A stretch of DNA of 6,360 nt from JBGOUJ01 sp041477005. GTDB taxonomy: Bacteria > Acidobacteriota > Terriglobia > Bryobacterales > JACQDG01. Shown here piece after piece: positions 1 to 5,980 of the stretch. The translations under genes and the position numbers were made by a program. The stretch covers positions 1-6,360 of the forward strand of contig JBGOUJ010000456.1 in NCBI GenBank assembly GCA_041477005.1. The letters are read 5' to 3'. Numbering within the stretch: the first letter of the stretch is position 1; each line of letters begins with the position of its first letter. Under the pieces are notes generated by a model that was not told the origin of the DNA, ran no database searches, and was given only the letters and a program-made list of their open reading frames with translations.

Positions 1-456
1 CTGCGCGGCATAGCGGGCGAAGGTGTCCACACCGGCATCCTCCTGCTCATGATCAACGCCGCGGTCCTGGGGACCACCGCCATATCGCTTTCGAGCGCCT
101 GGGCCTACGGCGAAGTAAAGGGCTGCCCGCACAGCCTGCAGTTGCCGGTCCGCGAGGCACCCGGTTTCTACGCGGTCTACGTGCTGTGCGTGATGGCCGC
201 AGCCGGGGTGGTTCTGATCCCCGGAGCGCCGCTGCAACTCATCATCCTGAGCGTGCAGGTGCTGGCCGGGATCCTGCTTCCCTCGGCGATCATTTTTCTG
301 CAACTGCTGCTCAACGACAAGGAGCTGCTGGGCGACGAGTACGTCAACAAGCCCTGGAACAACCGCGTGAACTGGACGATCATCGTCATCCTCTTCGCGC
401 TCTCTCTGATTCTGGCAGCGCAGGTCGTGGCGCCGTCATTGTTAACGTCCGCATGA
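1..456 (+). CDS. NRAMP-family divalent metal transporter, C-terminal part (5' end outside window)
   Basis: The frame is open from the first base, so the gene begins upstream; 151 residues are visible. NRAMP proteins are inner-membrane importers that carry Mn2+, Fe2+ or related ions with protons. The visible part matches the C-terminal third of the family: a segment with AAVLGTTAISLSSAWAYGEV (about residues 20-39), then a REAPGFYAVY stretch entering a membrane span (about 56-75), a long hydrophobic helix rich in L/I ending FLQLLLNDKELLGD (about 78-109), the VNKPWNN loop, and a last span near 124-147. The LND...VNKPWNN...WTI pattern is what I associate with NRAMP C-termini. The ATG at 49 is internal and is not a real start. 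The metal-binding DPGN motif of helix 1 would lie upstream and cannot be checked. Two small ORFs follow at short spacing and may be co-transcribed. The family call is firm; metal specificity is unknown. Confidence 0.85.
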   Translation: MRGIAGEGVHTGILLLMINAAVLGTTAISLSSAWAYGEVKGCPHSLQLPVREAPGFYAVYVLCVMAAAGVVLIPGAPLQLIILSVQVLAGILLPSAIIFLQLLLNDKELLGDEYVNKPWNNRVNWTIIVILFALSLILAAQVVAPSLLTSA

Positions 457-470
457 GGCGGGCTACTTTG

Positions 471-480
471 GAAAGGAGGA
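471..480 (+). promoter_or_regulatory. Strong Shine-Dalgarno site for the 80-residue membrane protein
   Basis: GAAAGGAGGA lies seven bases before the ATG at 488. It is a near-perfect anti-16S match and the strongest ribosome binding site in the window. It fixes the start of the small ORF and is the main argument that the ORF is a real gene. Confidence 0.8.
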
Positions 481-487
481 AACGGTC

Positions 488-730
488 ATGTTTCTGAACA
501 GACACGCAATCCCGGTTGATATCCCAGAAGAGAAGCTGTTTTTCGTCGTGCATCCACTGGATGACGCGCCGGAGCAGAAGCTCGACACGTCGCGCCTCGG
601 CCCGATGCGGCTGACGCGCAGCGTCCGCTTCTCGCTGCTGACCCTGCGCGGTTACCTGATCCTGATGGCGATGCTGGTAACCTATCATGTGCTCGATCTT
701 GCCGGCGTGCTGGGCCGTCACGTGCGCTAG
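488..730 (+). CDS. Small single-span membrane protein of unknown function next to the NRAMP gene
   Basis: I do not recognise this 80-residue protein. It has a polar, acidic N-terminal half (PEEKLFFVVHPLDDAPEQK, about residues 13-31), a basic patch RLTRSVR (41-47), and one hydrophobic segment of roughly residues 49-76 (LLTLRGYLILMAMLV and on). The basic residues before the span suggest the N-terminal half is cytoplasmic. The start is supported by the excellent ribosome binding site. The gene begins 31 bases after the NRAMP stop and ends 19 bases before the next ORF, so it probably shares the transporter's transcript. By position it could be an accessory or regulatory peptide of the transporter, but this is inference from neighbourhood only; no functional motif is visible. 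Confidence 0.75.
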   Translation: MFLNRHAIPVDIPEEKLFFVVHPLDDAPEQKLDTSRLGPMRLTRSVRFSLLTLRGYLILMAMLVTYHVLDLAGVLGRHVR

Positions 731-749
731 AACGACGAGAGGGGCACGG

Positions 750-1091
750 ATGACGGCCAAATGTGACAATGGAAGGGATGAAACGGGCATGCCGTTGAAG
801 AGTGAGAAATCCACCTCGAGCAAGTCCAAGACAGCGGGTTCCTCTCGCTCATTCGAAGATCCGGTCGCCCAGACTCTGCGTGAGGCGATAGTGCGAAAGC
901 TGGACGCCTGGGTCGCTTCCGTGCCCAAACCGGACGAGCCCTTGGTTGGATCCGCCAGCGGCAAAAGCAAGCCGCTTTCTCCGCGCGACATCGCGCGCCA
1001 CGTTAAAAGACGCACCCCCACCGGGGAGAAACTCGTCCAGAACTGGGTCGATCTCGTCGTAAAACACATCAAAGGAGCGCCCCTGATTTGA
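750..1091 (+). CDS. Small basic soluble protein of unknown function
   Basis: I do not recognise this 113-residue protein. I chose ATG 750 because AGAGGGG lies seven bases before it and the gap from the previous gene is only 19 bases. The ATG at 789, preceded by GGAAGGG at longer spacing, is a possible alternative that would remove 13 residues. The N-terminal third is rich in Ser, Lys and Thr and looks disordered. From about residue 30 there is a helical stretch (DPVAQTLREAIVRKLDAWVAS), then a lysine/serine linker, then a second amphipathic region containing SPRDIARHVKRRTPTGEKLV and ending in WVDLVVKHIKG. No signal peptide or membrane span is seen. The fold could bind nucleic acid or a partner protein, but nothing proves it. 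It seems to be the last gene of the NRAMP cluster. Confidence 0.65.
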   Translation: MTAKCDNGRDETGMPLKSEKSTSSKSKTAGSSRSFEDPVAQTLREAIVRKLDAWVASVPKPDEPLVGSASGKSKPLSPRDIARHVKRRTPTGEKLVQNWVDLVVKHIKGAPLI

Positions 1092-1157
1092 AAGCCCTGA
1101 CGGCCCGATACCTCTCATGGTGGCCTCCAGTCCCCCGCCCCGCCCGACCAAATCGGC

Positions 1158-1163
1158 TACAAT
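1158..1163 (+). promoter_or_regulatory. Candidate -10 box for a leaderless acylase transcript
   Basis: TACAAT differs from the TATAAT consensus at one base. It ends seven bases before the GTG at 1171, so transcription would be expected to begin at or next to the start codon. No convincing -35 box is present at 16-18 bases upstream (the region is C-rich), and no Shine-Dalgarno site lies between this box and the GTG. Both facts fit a leaderless mRNA, but a chance match in a 79-base gap is possible. Confidence 0.5.
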
Positions 1164-1170
1164 CCGGTAG

Positions 1171-3330
1171 GTGCTTCGGCGCATCCTGAAGCTTTCATTT
1201 GCCGGCCTAGGGTTTGCCGCGGCCCTACTGGCCGTCTTTCTCTATTGGACCGCCTTCCGGCCGTTGGCTGTAACATCCGGCACGGTGGCCGGCCCCGGCT
1301 ATCCGTCCGCCTCCGCCGGTCGGGACCGCCTGGGCGTGCCGCACATCCAGGCCTCCTCCATCGAAGACGCCCTCTGGGTACAGGGCTATGTCGCCGCGCA
1401 GGACCGGCTGTGGCAAATGGACACGATGCGCCGCTTCTCGGCCGGTGAACTGTCGGAGGTGCTCGGGCCGTCTATGCTCGCCAGGGACCGCGAGAGCCGC
1501 ACGCTCGGCATTGGCCGCGCCGCTTTCGCCGTAGTCGAGCGATTCCCGGCCGCGGATCGCGCTCTGCTCGAAGCTTATTGCCACGGCGTGAACGCCTTCA
1601 TCGACTCCCATCGCAGCAGTCTGCCGGTCGAATTCCAGTGGCTGCGCTACCAACCGCGACCTTGGGAAGCGGTCGACTCGGTACTGGCGGCGATGAACAT
1701 GTTTCGGAGCTTGACCAGCACCTGGAAAGACGAGCTGATGAAGCGGGCGCTGCTCGATCGCGCCACGCCGCGGCAGGTCGAAGCGCTGCTGCCGGTTCGC
1801 ACGGGCCGGGAGGTGGCGCCGGGATCGAACGCCTGGGCCGTCTCGGGCGCCCACACCGCCAGCGGCAAGCCGCTCTTCGCCAATGACCCGCACCTCGATT
1901 ACTCCATTCCCTGCCTCTGGTACACCGTGCATCTAAAGGCCCCGGGCCTCAACGTAGTCGGGGTCAGCGTGCCGGGCTTGCCGGGAGTCATCATCGGCCA
2001 CAACGAGCGCATTGCCTGGGGCGCTACCAACCTCCATTTCGACGTCCAGGATCTCTACGTCGGCGCCCCGGTCGATCGAACGGAGCAAGAGATCATTCGC
2101 GTGAAGGGCCAGAGCGACGTGATCCTGCCGGTCGAATACACCCGCTACGGTCCGGTCGTCGCCGAGGCCGGCGGCCAGAAGGCTTCGCTCCGCTGGACCG
2201 CCGCCGACCCCGCGGTGTGGTCGTTTCCGTTTCTCGATGTGGACCGCGCCCGCGACTGGCAAGGCTTTACTGCCGCGATGGCCCGCTACGGAGGCCCGGC
2301 GCAGAATTGGGTTTACGCCGATGTCGATGGCAACATCGGTTACCAGGTTGCCGGAAAGCTGCCCATTCGGAAAGGATTCGACGGGAGCTTGCCCGTTGCG
2401 GGTGACGGCCGGTTCGATTGGCAGGGCTACATTCCCTTCGATCAACTGCCCCACACCTACAATCCGCCGTCGGGAATCATCGTCACCGCCAACCAGAACC
2501 CATTTCCACCCGACTATCCTTATACGGTCAGTGGCAATTTCGCCTCTCACTTTCGAAGCAACCGCATCCGGCAGCTCCTCGAAAAAGGCGGGCGCTTCCA
2601 GCCGGCCGATTTTCTGCCCATCCAGACCGACGTCTACTCCGCCTTCGCTGCTTCCTTCGCCCGCGCCCTGGTCGAGGCCATCGACCGGCAAAAGCCTTCC
2701 AATCCCGAGCTGCTCTCGGCCGCCGGTCAATTGCGCGCCTGGGACGGCCAGTTCCGCGCCGCGGAGACGACGCCCGTGCTGGTGGCCGTCACTTACAATC
2801 GATTCCTTCGCCACCTGGTGGAAAACGTCGCCGGCGATCGCGCCCTCGCCTACGCCTCTCAAATGGGCACGGCTTTCGTGGAGGAAATTCTAGCCACACG
2901 CCCGCCCGGCTGGACCCCAGACTACGACGAGCTGCTGCAGCGGAGCCTCGCCCAGGGCATCCACGAAGTGCAGGCCCTGTCGCGCGAGGAAATCACCTGG
3001 GGCCGGTATCTCGAGACCACGCTCGCCCACCCGATCGGTCACCGGATCCCGATCTTGCGCCGCTGGTTCGACATCGGCCCGTTTCCCCAATCGGGCACGA
3101 CCACCACGGTCAAGCAGACAACCCAGCGCCTGGCGCCTTCCATGCGGCTGATCGTCGACCTATCGGACCTCGACCGTTCGCTCCACAACATCACCACCGG
3201 GGAATCCGGCCAGCCCTTCTCGCCGCATTACCGTGATCAGTGGCAGGCCTACTACGAAGGCCGCAGCTTCCCGCTGCCGTTCGCATCGCCCCAAATCGTG
3301 GATCGCCTGGAATTCCGTGCGGCACCGTAA
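1171..3330 (+). CDS. Penicillin acylase family protein (Ntn hydrolase)
   Basis: This 719-residue protein belongs to the penicillin amidase / N-acyl-homoserine-lactone acylase family of N-terminal nucleophile hydrolases, which cleave amide bonds after self-cleavage of a precursor. Residues 1-10 are basic and residues 11-27 hydrophobic, giving a signal peptide or membrane anchor, so the enzyme should act in the periplasm. The alpha-chain signature DRLGVPHI (52-59) and GYVAAQDRLWQMDTMRR (72-88) is present. The beta chain would start at Ser219 in GSNAWAVSG, the autoprocessing site and catalytic nucleophile. SGKPLFANDPHL (231-242) follows, and Asn287 in GATNLHFDVQDLY fits the oxyanion-hole Asn of the family. 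Length is usual for the family. The GTG start is chosen because the signal sequence begins there; no earlier start exists in frame. Substrate cannot be deduced: beta-lactams, homoserine lactones or other acylated amines are all possible. motB follows 13 bases downstream. Confidence 0.92.
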   Translation: MLRRILKLSFAGLGFAAALLAVFLYWTAFRPLAVTSGTVAGPGYPSASAGRDRLGVPHIQASSIEDALWVQGYVAAQDRLWQMDTMRRFSAGELSEVLGPSMLARDRESRTLGIGRAAFAVVERFPAADRALLEAYCHGVNAFIDSHRSSLPVEFQWLRYQPRPWEAVDSVLAAMNMFRSLTSTWKDELMKRALLDRATPRQVEALLPVRTGREVAPGSNAWAVSGAHTASGKPLFANDPHLDYSIPCLWYTVHLKAPGLNVVGVSVPGLPGVIIGHNERIAWGATNLHFDVQDLYVGAPVDRTEQEIIRVKGQSDVILPVEYTRYGPVVAEAGGQKASLRWTAADPAVWSFPFLDVDRARDWQGFTAAMARYGGPAQNWVYADVDGNIGYQVAGKLPIRKGFDGSLPVAGDGRFDWQGYIPFDQLPHTYNPPSGIIVTANQNPFPPDYPYTVSGNFASHFRSNRIRQLLEKGGRFQPADFLPIQTDVYSAFAASFARALVEAIDRQKPSNPELLSAAGQLRAWDGQFRAAETTPVLVAVTYNRFLRHLVENVAGDRALAYASQMGTAFVEEILATRPPGWTPDYDELLQRSLAQGIHEVQALSREEITWGRYLETTLAHPIGHRIPILRRWFDIGPFPQSGTTTTVKQTTQRLAPSMRLIVDLSDLDRSLHNITTGESGQPFSPHYRDQWQAYYEGRSFPLPFASPQIVDRLEFRAAP

Positions 3331-3343
3331 GAACCCGCCAAAG

Positions 3344-4087
3344 ATGGCCGATAAGACTCTGTCGGTTATGAACGAAGAACGCTGGCTGGTATCCTACGCT
3401 GATTTCATCACGTTGCTTTTCGCTTTCTTCGTGGTGATGTTCGCTTCCTCCCAGGTGGACCGCAAGAAGATGGCCGCCATGGCCGCCACGTTCGATTCCT
3501 ACGTGAGCGGCGGGAAGCAGGCAACGCGGGGAACGAAGGCCCCGGGTGCGACAGCGCCGGCCGCCACGCCGCAGCCCGCCGACGCCCGCCGGGCCGTTCT
3601 CGGGCTGACGATGGTCGAGCTGCGACCCACGCAGGAAAGACTTGCCGAAGTGCTGTATGCGGAGATCCTGTCCGGAACAGTGGAGATCTCATTGCAGCCC
3701 CGAGGCTTGGTATTAAGTCTCAAAGAGGCCGCCTTCTTTAAGCCGGGCGACGACGTCGTGTCCGCATCCGCACGCCCCGTCTTCGCCAAGGTCGCCGAAG
3801 CGCTGCGGCAGGTCCCGGGCCAGATTCGGCTGGAAGGCCACACCGACGACACGCCGATCCGGTCCCGAAAGTTCCCTTCCAACTGGCAGCTCTCCACCGC
3901 CCGCTCGGTCAGCGTGCTGAAACTGCTGACGCGGGAATTTCGGTTGCCGGAAGAACGCTTCGCCGTGGCCGGCTACGGCGAGTACGACCCGATCGACTCG
4001 AACAGCACCGAGGCTGGTCGTGGCAAGAACCGCCGCGTCGACCTGGTCGTCCTGACACAGGCCGCCGCCGCCATGGCGCCGTCGTAA
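3344..4087 (+). CDS. motB: MotB-like protein with OmpA peptidoglycan-binding domain
   Basis: A 247-residue protein with MotB architecture. Residues 13-36 (RWLVSYADFITLLFAFFVVM) form one membrane span; Asp20 in YAD sits where the proton-accepting aspartate of MotB is found. A low-complexity Lys/Ala/Pro/Thr linker runs from about 57 to 82. Residues about 115-237 form an OmpA-like domain: LEGHTDD (163-169), the NWQLSTAR segment (180-187) with the conserved Asp168 and Arg187, and GKNRRVDLVVL near the end. In stators, MotB pairs with MotA, anchors to peptidoglycan and carries the proton path; no motA is visible beside it. ATG 3344 gives the normal short cytoplasmic tail; an in-frame ATG at 3371 would also keep the span. 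No clear Shine-Dalgarno site precedes it, and it lies 13 bases after the acylase stop, so translation may be coupled. It could be a flagellar stator part or a flagellum-independent homologue. Confidence 0.85.
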   Translation: MADKTLSVMNEERWLVSYADFITLLFAFFVVMFASSQVDRKKMAAMAATFDSYVSGGKQATRGTKAPGATAPAATPQPADARRAVLGLTMVELRPTQERLAEVLYAEILSGTVEISLQPRGLVLSLKEAAFFKPGDDVVSASARPVFAKVAEALRQVPGQIRLEGHTDDTPIRSRKFPSNWQLSTARSVSVLKLLTREFRLPEERFAVAGYGEYDPIDSNSTEAGRGKNRRVDLVVLTQAAAAMAPS

Positions 4088-4115
4088 TGCGAGCCAGCCG
4101 AAGGATTTCGCATTC

Positions 4116-4304
4116 AACCTCGCCAAACGAAGCCGCCTCGCGGACGTTTCCGGCTCTCGCCTTCGCGCCGGCGGCGGCCAGGGTTTCGCGCACCGTCTTG
4201 CTCTGCGGATCTCGAACGCCGAAGAAGACCTCATGGCCTCGCACCGCCCACAGCCGTCCCAGCGCCCCTCCGACGTTCCCTGCCCCGATGATTCCGATTT
4301 TCAT
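4116..4304 (-). pseudogene. Truncated F420-dependent NADP-reductase-like gene (N-terminal Rossmann part only)
   Basis: The ATG at 4304 opens MKIGIIGAGNVGGALGRLWA, a Rossmann nucleotide-binding start with the GxGxxG loop (residues 7-12), followed by GHEVFFGVRDP, where Arg31 is placed to hold the 2'-phosphate of NADP. This matches the NADP oxidoreductase, coenzyme F420-dependent family (FNO/NpdG-like), whose members are usually around 200 residues or more. Similarity runs to about residue 63 (AASFGEV), where a hydrophobic strand of the VVLA type should follow. Instead the frame reads ECEILRLARIT and then runs as antisense of motB to a stop at 3909-3911, giving a 131-residue hybrid if translated. 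The rest of the family domain is not seen in another frame. The start overlaps the stop of the protease gene (ATGA), so it was probably translated in one operon with it. A rearrangement next to motB, or an assembly join, would explain the break. Confidence 0.65.
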
Positions 4305-5284
4305 GGCATTTCCTCCGCCACAATGTCGAGACCCACGGTCGCCGAGCCCCGCACCACGGTCAGGACCGCCTTTCTCCCGATTCGCTCCTCGGTCAGCAGG
4401 CGATGCAGGTGGTCGATATCGGAAATCGGCTGGTCGTCGAAGCCCACGATGACGTCGCCTTCCGCCAAGCCAGCCTTCTCGGCCGGGCTGCCGTCCTGCG
4501 TCCGAAACACCAGGATGCCGCCTTCGACCTTCAAGCCCAGGCTGCGCACCAGGTGGCGCGGCAGGGGAACGTTCTGCCCCTCCACGCCGATGTAGCTGCG
4601 GCGGATCCTGCCGTCTTTGATCAGCCGCGCTGCCACGAACTTCGCCGTGTTGATGGCGATGGCGAAGCAGATCCCCTGCGCCGGCAGAATCACCGCCGTG
4701 TTGACGCCGATCACCTCGCCCCGCGACGTGACCAGAGGCCCACCGGAGTTGCCGGGATTCAGCGAGGCGTCGGTCTGGACGATGTTGTCGATCAGCCGAC
4801 CCGTCCGGGACCGCAGCGACCGGCCCAACGCGCTGACCACGCCGGCCGTGACCGTGCACTGGAAGCCGTAGGGGTTTCCGATGGCGATCACGAGCTGCCC
4901 GACGCGCACCGCCTGCGAATTACCGAGGCTCGCCGGGACCAGATTCGCTGCGCTGATGCGGAGCACGGCGAGGTCGGTGGGCGGGTCGTCCCCCACCAGC
5001 TCCGCTGGCAATCGCCGGCCGTCGGAGAGAACCACCTCAATCTCCGCCGCGCGATGAACCACGTGGCTGTTGGTGAGGATGAAGCCGTCCGGCGTGAAGA
5101 CAAACCCCGAGCCGTTGCCGCGCACGGGCGGGCGGCGCCGGGACCGATGAGAGACGTCGATTTGCACTACCGACGGGCTTACCTTCTCCGCCACCGTGAT
5201 GATGGCCCGGGAATACGCGTCGAGCGGATCATCGTCCAGCGACGGAGGGTCGAAACCAGCGTTCGATACGAGTTGTGCTTGCAT
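4301..5284 (-). CDS. HtrA/DegP-like trypsin-fold serine protease with one PDZ domain
   Basis: A 327-residue S1C (HtrA-type) protease. The catalytic triad is visible: His74 in TNSHVV, Asp104 in PPTDLAVL, and Ser180 in NPGNSGGPL. Other family landmarks are GNGSGFVFTPDGFILT (57-71), AIGNPYGF (134-141) and VIGVNTAV (191-198). A PDZ domain covers about residues 230-325, including YIGVEG, GSPAEKAGLAEGDVIVGF and the closing LTVVRG. The start at 5284 (MQAQL) is chosen because the frame upstream is antisense to the regulator gene; its Shine-Dalgarno site is weak (CTGGAA). With this start the N-terminus is polar (FDPPSLDDDPLDAYS) with neither signal peptide nor membrane span, unlike classical periplasmic DegP or anchored DegS, so a cytoplasmic location is predicted. 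Family members degrade or refold damaged proteins. It is divergent from the HxlR regulator and overlaps the downstream truncated reductase gene by four bases. Confidence 0.9.
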   Translation of the reverse strand: MQAQLVSNAGFDPPSLDDDPLDAYSRAIITVAEKVSPSVVQIDVSHRSRRRPPVRGNGSGFVFTPDGFILTNSHVVHRAAEIEVVLSDGRRLPAELVGDDPPTDLAVLRISAANLVPASLGNSQAVRVGQLVIAIGNPYGFQCTVTAGVVSALGRSLRSRTGRLIDNIVQTDASLNPGNSGGPLVTSRGEVIGVNTAVILPAQGICFAIAINTAKFVAARLIKDGRIRRSYIGVEGQNVPLPRHLVRSLGLKVEGGILVFRTQDGSPAEKAGLAEGDVIVGFDDQPISDIDHLHRLLTEERIGRKAVLTVVRGSATVGLDIVAEEMP

Positions 5285-5297
5285 AATTCCAGGGTCG

Positions 5298-5309
5298 CAC
5301 CGAACGGTG
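5298..5309. repeat. Short inverted repeat near the protease start
   Basis: CACCG-AA-CGGTG has five-base arms around a two-base centre, 14 bases upstream of the protease ATG. The loop is too short for a good RNA hairpin, so if functional it would more likely be a protein-binding site. It may be chance. Confidence 0.3.
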
Positions 5310-5312
5310 AAT

Positions 5313-5343
5313 TTGAGAAGTACGTACTTTCGAGTGCTATACT
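5313..5343 (+). promoter_or_regulatory. Promoter of the HxlR regulator gene (extended -10)
   Basis: TGCTATACT at 5335-5343 is an extended -10 element: TG, one base, then TATACT with one mismatch to consensus. TTGAGA at 5313-5318 could serve as -35, although the 19-base spacer is long; the TG extension can offset a poor -35. Transcription would start near 5350, leaving a leader of about 11 bases that still contains the GAGGAA ribosome binding site. Confidence 0.6.
5318..5329. promoter_or_regulatory. Perfect 12-base palindrome, likely HxlR operator
   Basis: AAGTACGTACTT reads the same on both strands and lies between the -35 and -10 elements of the regulator promoter, where a bound dimer would block RNA polymerase. 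A second TACTT occurs at 5340-5344, overlapping the -10. HxlR regulators act as dimers and commonly bind short AT-rich palindromes in their own promoters, so autorepression is the simple reading. The assignment rests on position and symmetry, not on a known site. Confidence 0.55.
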
Positions 5344-5360
5344 TACCCCGAGGAAACTGC

Positions 5361-5711
5361 ATGGCGCGAAACAATCCCAAGTGCCCGGCCGAGATTACCC
5401 TGCAGGTCATCAGCGGGCGCTGGAAGACGCTCATTCTGTGGCACCTGTTCCAGGGAACGAAGCGCTTCTCGGAGCTTGCGCGCGCGATGGATGGAATCAC
5501 CCAGAAGATGCTCACTCAGCAGCTCCGGGAGATGGAAAAGGACGGCGTCGTCCACCGCAAGGTCTATCCGGAGGTGCCGCCCAAGGTCGAGTATTCGCTC
5601 ACGCCGCTCGGCCGGAGCCTCAAGCCGGTCGTGGCCACCATGTGCCGCTGGGGTGCGGCTCATAAGCTCGCCCGCGCCCAGCGCAACTTTCCACAAGCCG
5701 GCGCGGCGTAG
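5361..5711 (+). CDS. HxlR-family winged-helix transcriptional regulator
   Basis: A 116-residue protein, usual length for HxlR. It begins MARNNPKCPAEITLQVISGRW: the CP(x)n GRWK..IL..L start is typical, and Cys8 is in the place of the redox-sensing N-terminal cysteine of the Bacillus YodB/HypR type. The recognition helix region is FSELARAMDGITQKMLTQQL (36-55), with the family hallmark ITQKMLTQQLREME; the wing is about residues 63-81 (VVHRKVYPEVPPKVEYSLT), then TPLGRSL. A second cysteine is Cys95. ATG 5361 is preceded by GAGGAA at suitable spacing and by a good promoter. Members sense quinones, aldehydes, hypochlorite or thiol stress and often control oxidoreductase genes. Here the divergent neighbours are an HtrA-like protease and a truncated NADP-reductase-like gene, natural targets. 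Ligand and regulon are not known. Confidence 0.92.
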   Translation: MARNNPKCPAEITLQVISGRWKTLILWHLFQGTKRFSELARAMDGITQKMLTQQLREMEKDGVVHRKVYPEVPPKVEYSLTPLGRSLKPVVATMCRWGAAHKLARAQRNFPQAGAA

Positions 5712-5735
5712 TGTTTCGCAACCCGGTGTGAAACA
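5712..5735 (+). other. Weak hairpin right after the regulator stop
   Basis: TGTTTC (5712-5717) pairs with GAAACA (5730-5735) across a 12-base loop, immediately after the TAG stop. The stem is short and AT-rich and no U-tract follows, so it is at best a poor terminator; the longer inverted repeat just downstream is the better candidate for ending transcription. Confidence 0.25.
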
Positions 5736-5742
5736 ATACCGA

Positions 5743-5816
5743 TCTCGCGCCAAGACGCCAAGCTCGCAAAGAAAACCTCTTTGATTCCTTTGCGTTCTTC
5801 GCGCCTTTGCGCGAAA
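5743..5816. repeat. Long imperfect inverted repeat made of CGCAAAG-like units
   Basis: Left arm 5743-5774 and right arm 5785-5816 are inverted copies matching at 25 of 32 positions by my hand alignment, around a 10-base spacer. Each arm holds about three units of 8-10 bases: on the left CGCCAAGA, CGCCAAGCT, CGCAAAGAA; on the right (complement) CGCAAAGG, CGCGAAGAA, CGCAAAGGAA. It lies in the non-coding gap between the HxlR and VOC genes. The RNA could form a long hairpin and might stop transcription. I recall similar CGCAAAG-rich palindromes between genes in several environmental bacterial groups, which would make it a dispersed, REP- or MITE-like element, but I cannot verify this here. Confidence 0.7.
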
Positions 5817-5980
5817 CAGACTCTCAATCTCACGGTCGCAGACTGCGGAGGCTGGGAGTCGCCATTCCCACTCGCGCTCCTGCCGTACACGCGCAGGGTG
5901 CGCCCTCCGACGGAAGCCGGACCGCCGGTGATATCCTCAGACTGAAGTTGGAAATGGGCCGTCCCGGGAAGAGGATTAAT
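5817..5980 (+). other. Non-coding stretch upstream of the VOC gene, with a possible -10 box
   Basis: No coding sequence is convincing here. TATCCT at 5932-5937 is a possible -10 box for the VOC gene; it lacks a good -35 and would give a leader of about 40 bases. Two small inverted repeats are present: CGCAG-A-CTGCG (5837-5847), and TGGGA (5853-5857) with TCCCA (5866-5870). AAGAGGA at 5969-5975 is the ribosome binding site for the ATG at 5981. Confidence 0.35.

Noticed and set aside
386..1072. Open frame of 228 codons on the minus strand over the two small unknown genes
   Set aside because: It lacks any recognisable domain and a supporting ribosome binding site, while the plus-strand genes have good sites, short gaps and plausible protein composition. 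It remains the least secure of these rejections.
1933..2862. Open frame of 309 codons on the minus strand
   Set aside because: It is antisense to the penicillin-acylase gene, whose family motifs are unmistakable; long antisense frames are common in GC-rich genes and this one has no recognisable domain or ribosome binding site.
2418..3236. Open frame of 272 codons on the plus strand inside the acylase gene
   Set aside because: The product is very rich in Arg, Pro and His, as expected from a shifted frame of GC-rich coding DNA.
5285..5515. N-terminal extension of the protease frame by 77 codons
   Set aside because: It would overlap the regulator gene and its promoter, and the extra residues do not form a signal peptide or any known domain.
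4403..5665. Open frame of 420 codons on the plus strand across the protease and regulator
   Set aside because: It is antisense to the HtrA-like protease with its complete catalytic triad and continues out of frame through the HxlR gene; the composition is shadow-like.
5743..5816. CRISPR-like repeat array
   Set aside because: The units are only about 9 bases, adjoin each other with no unique spacers, and are arranged as one inverted pair.
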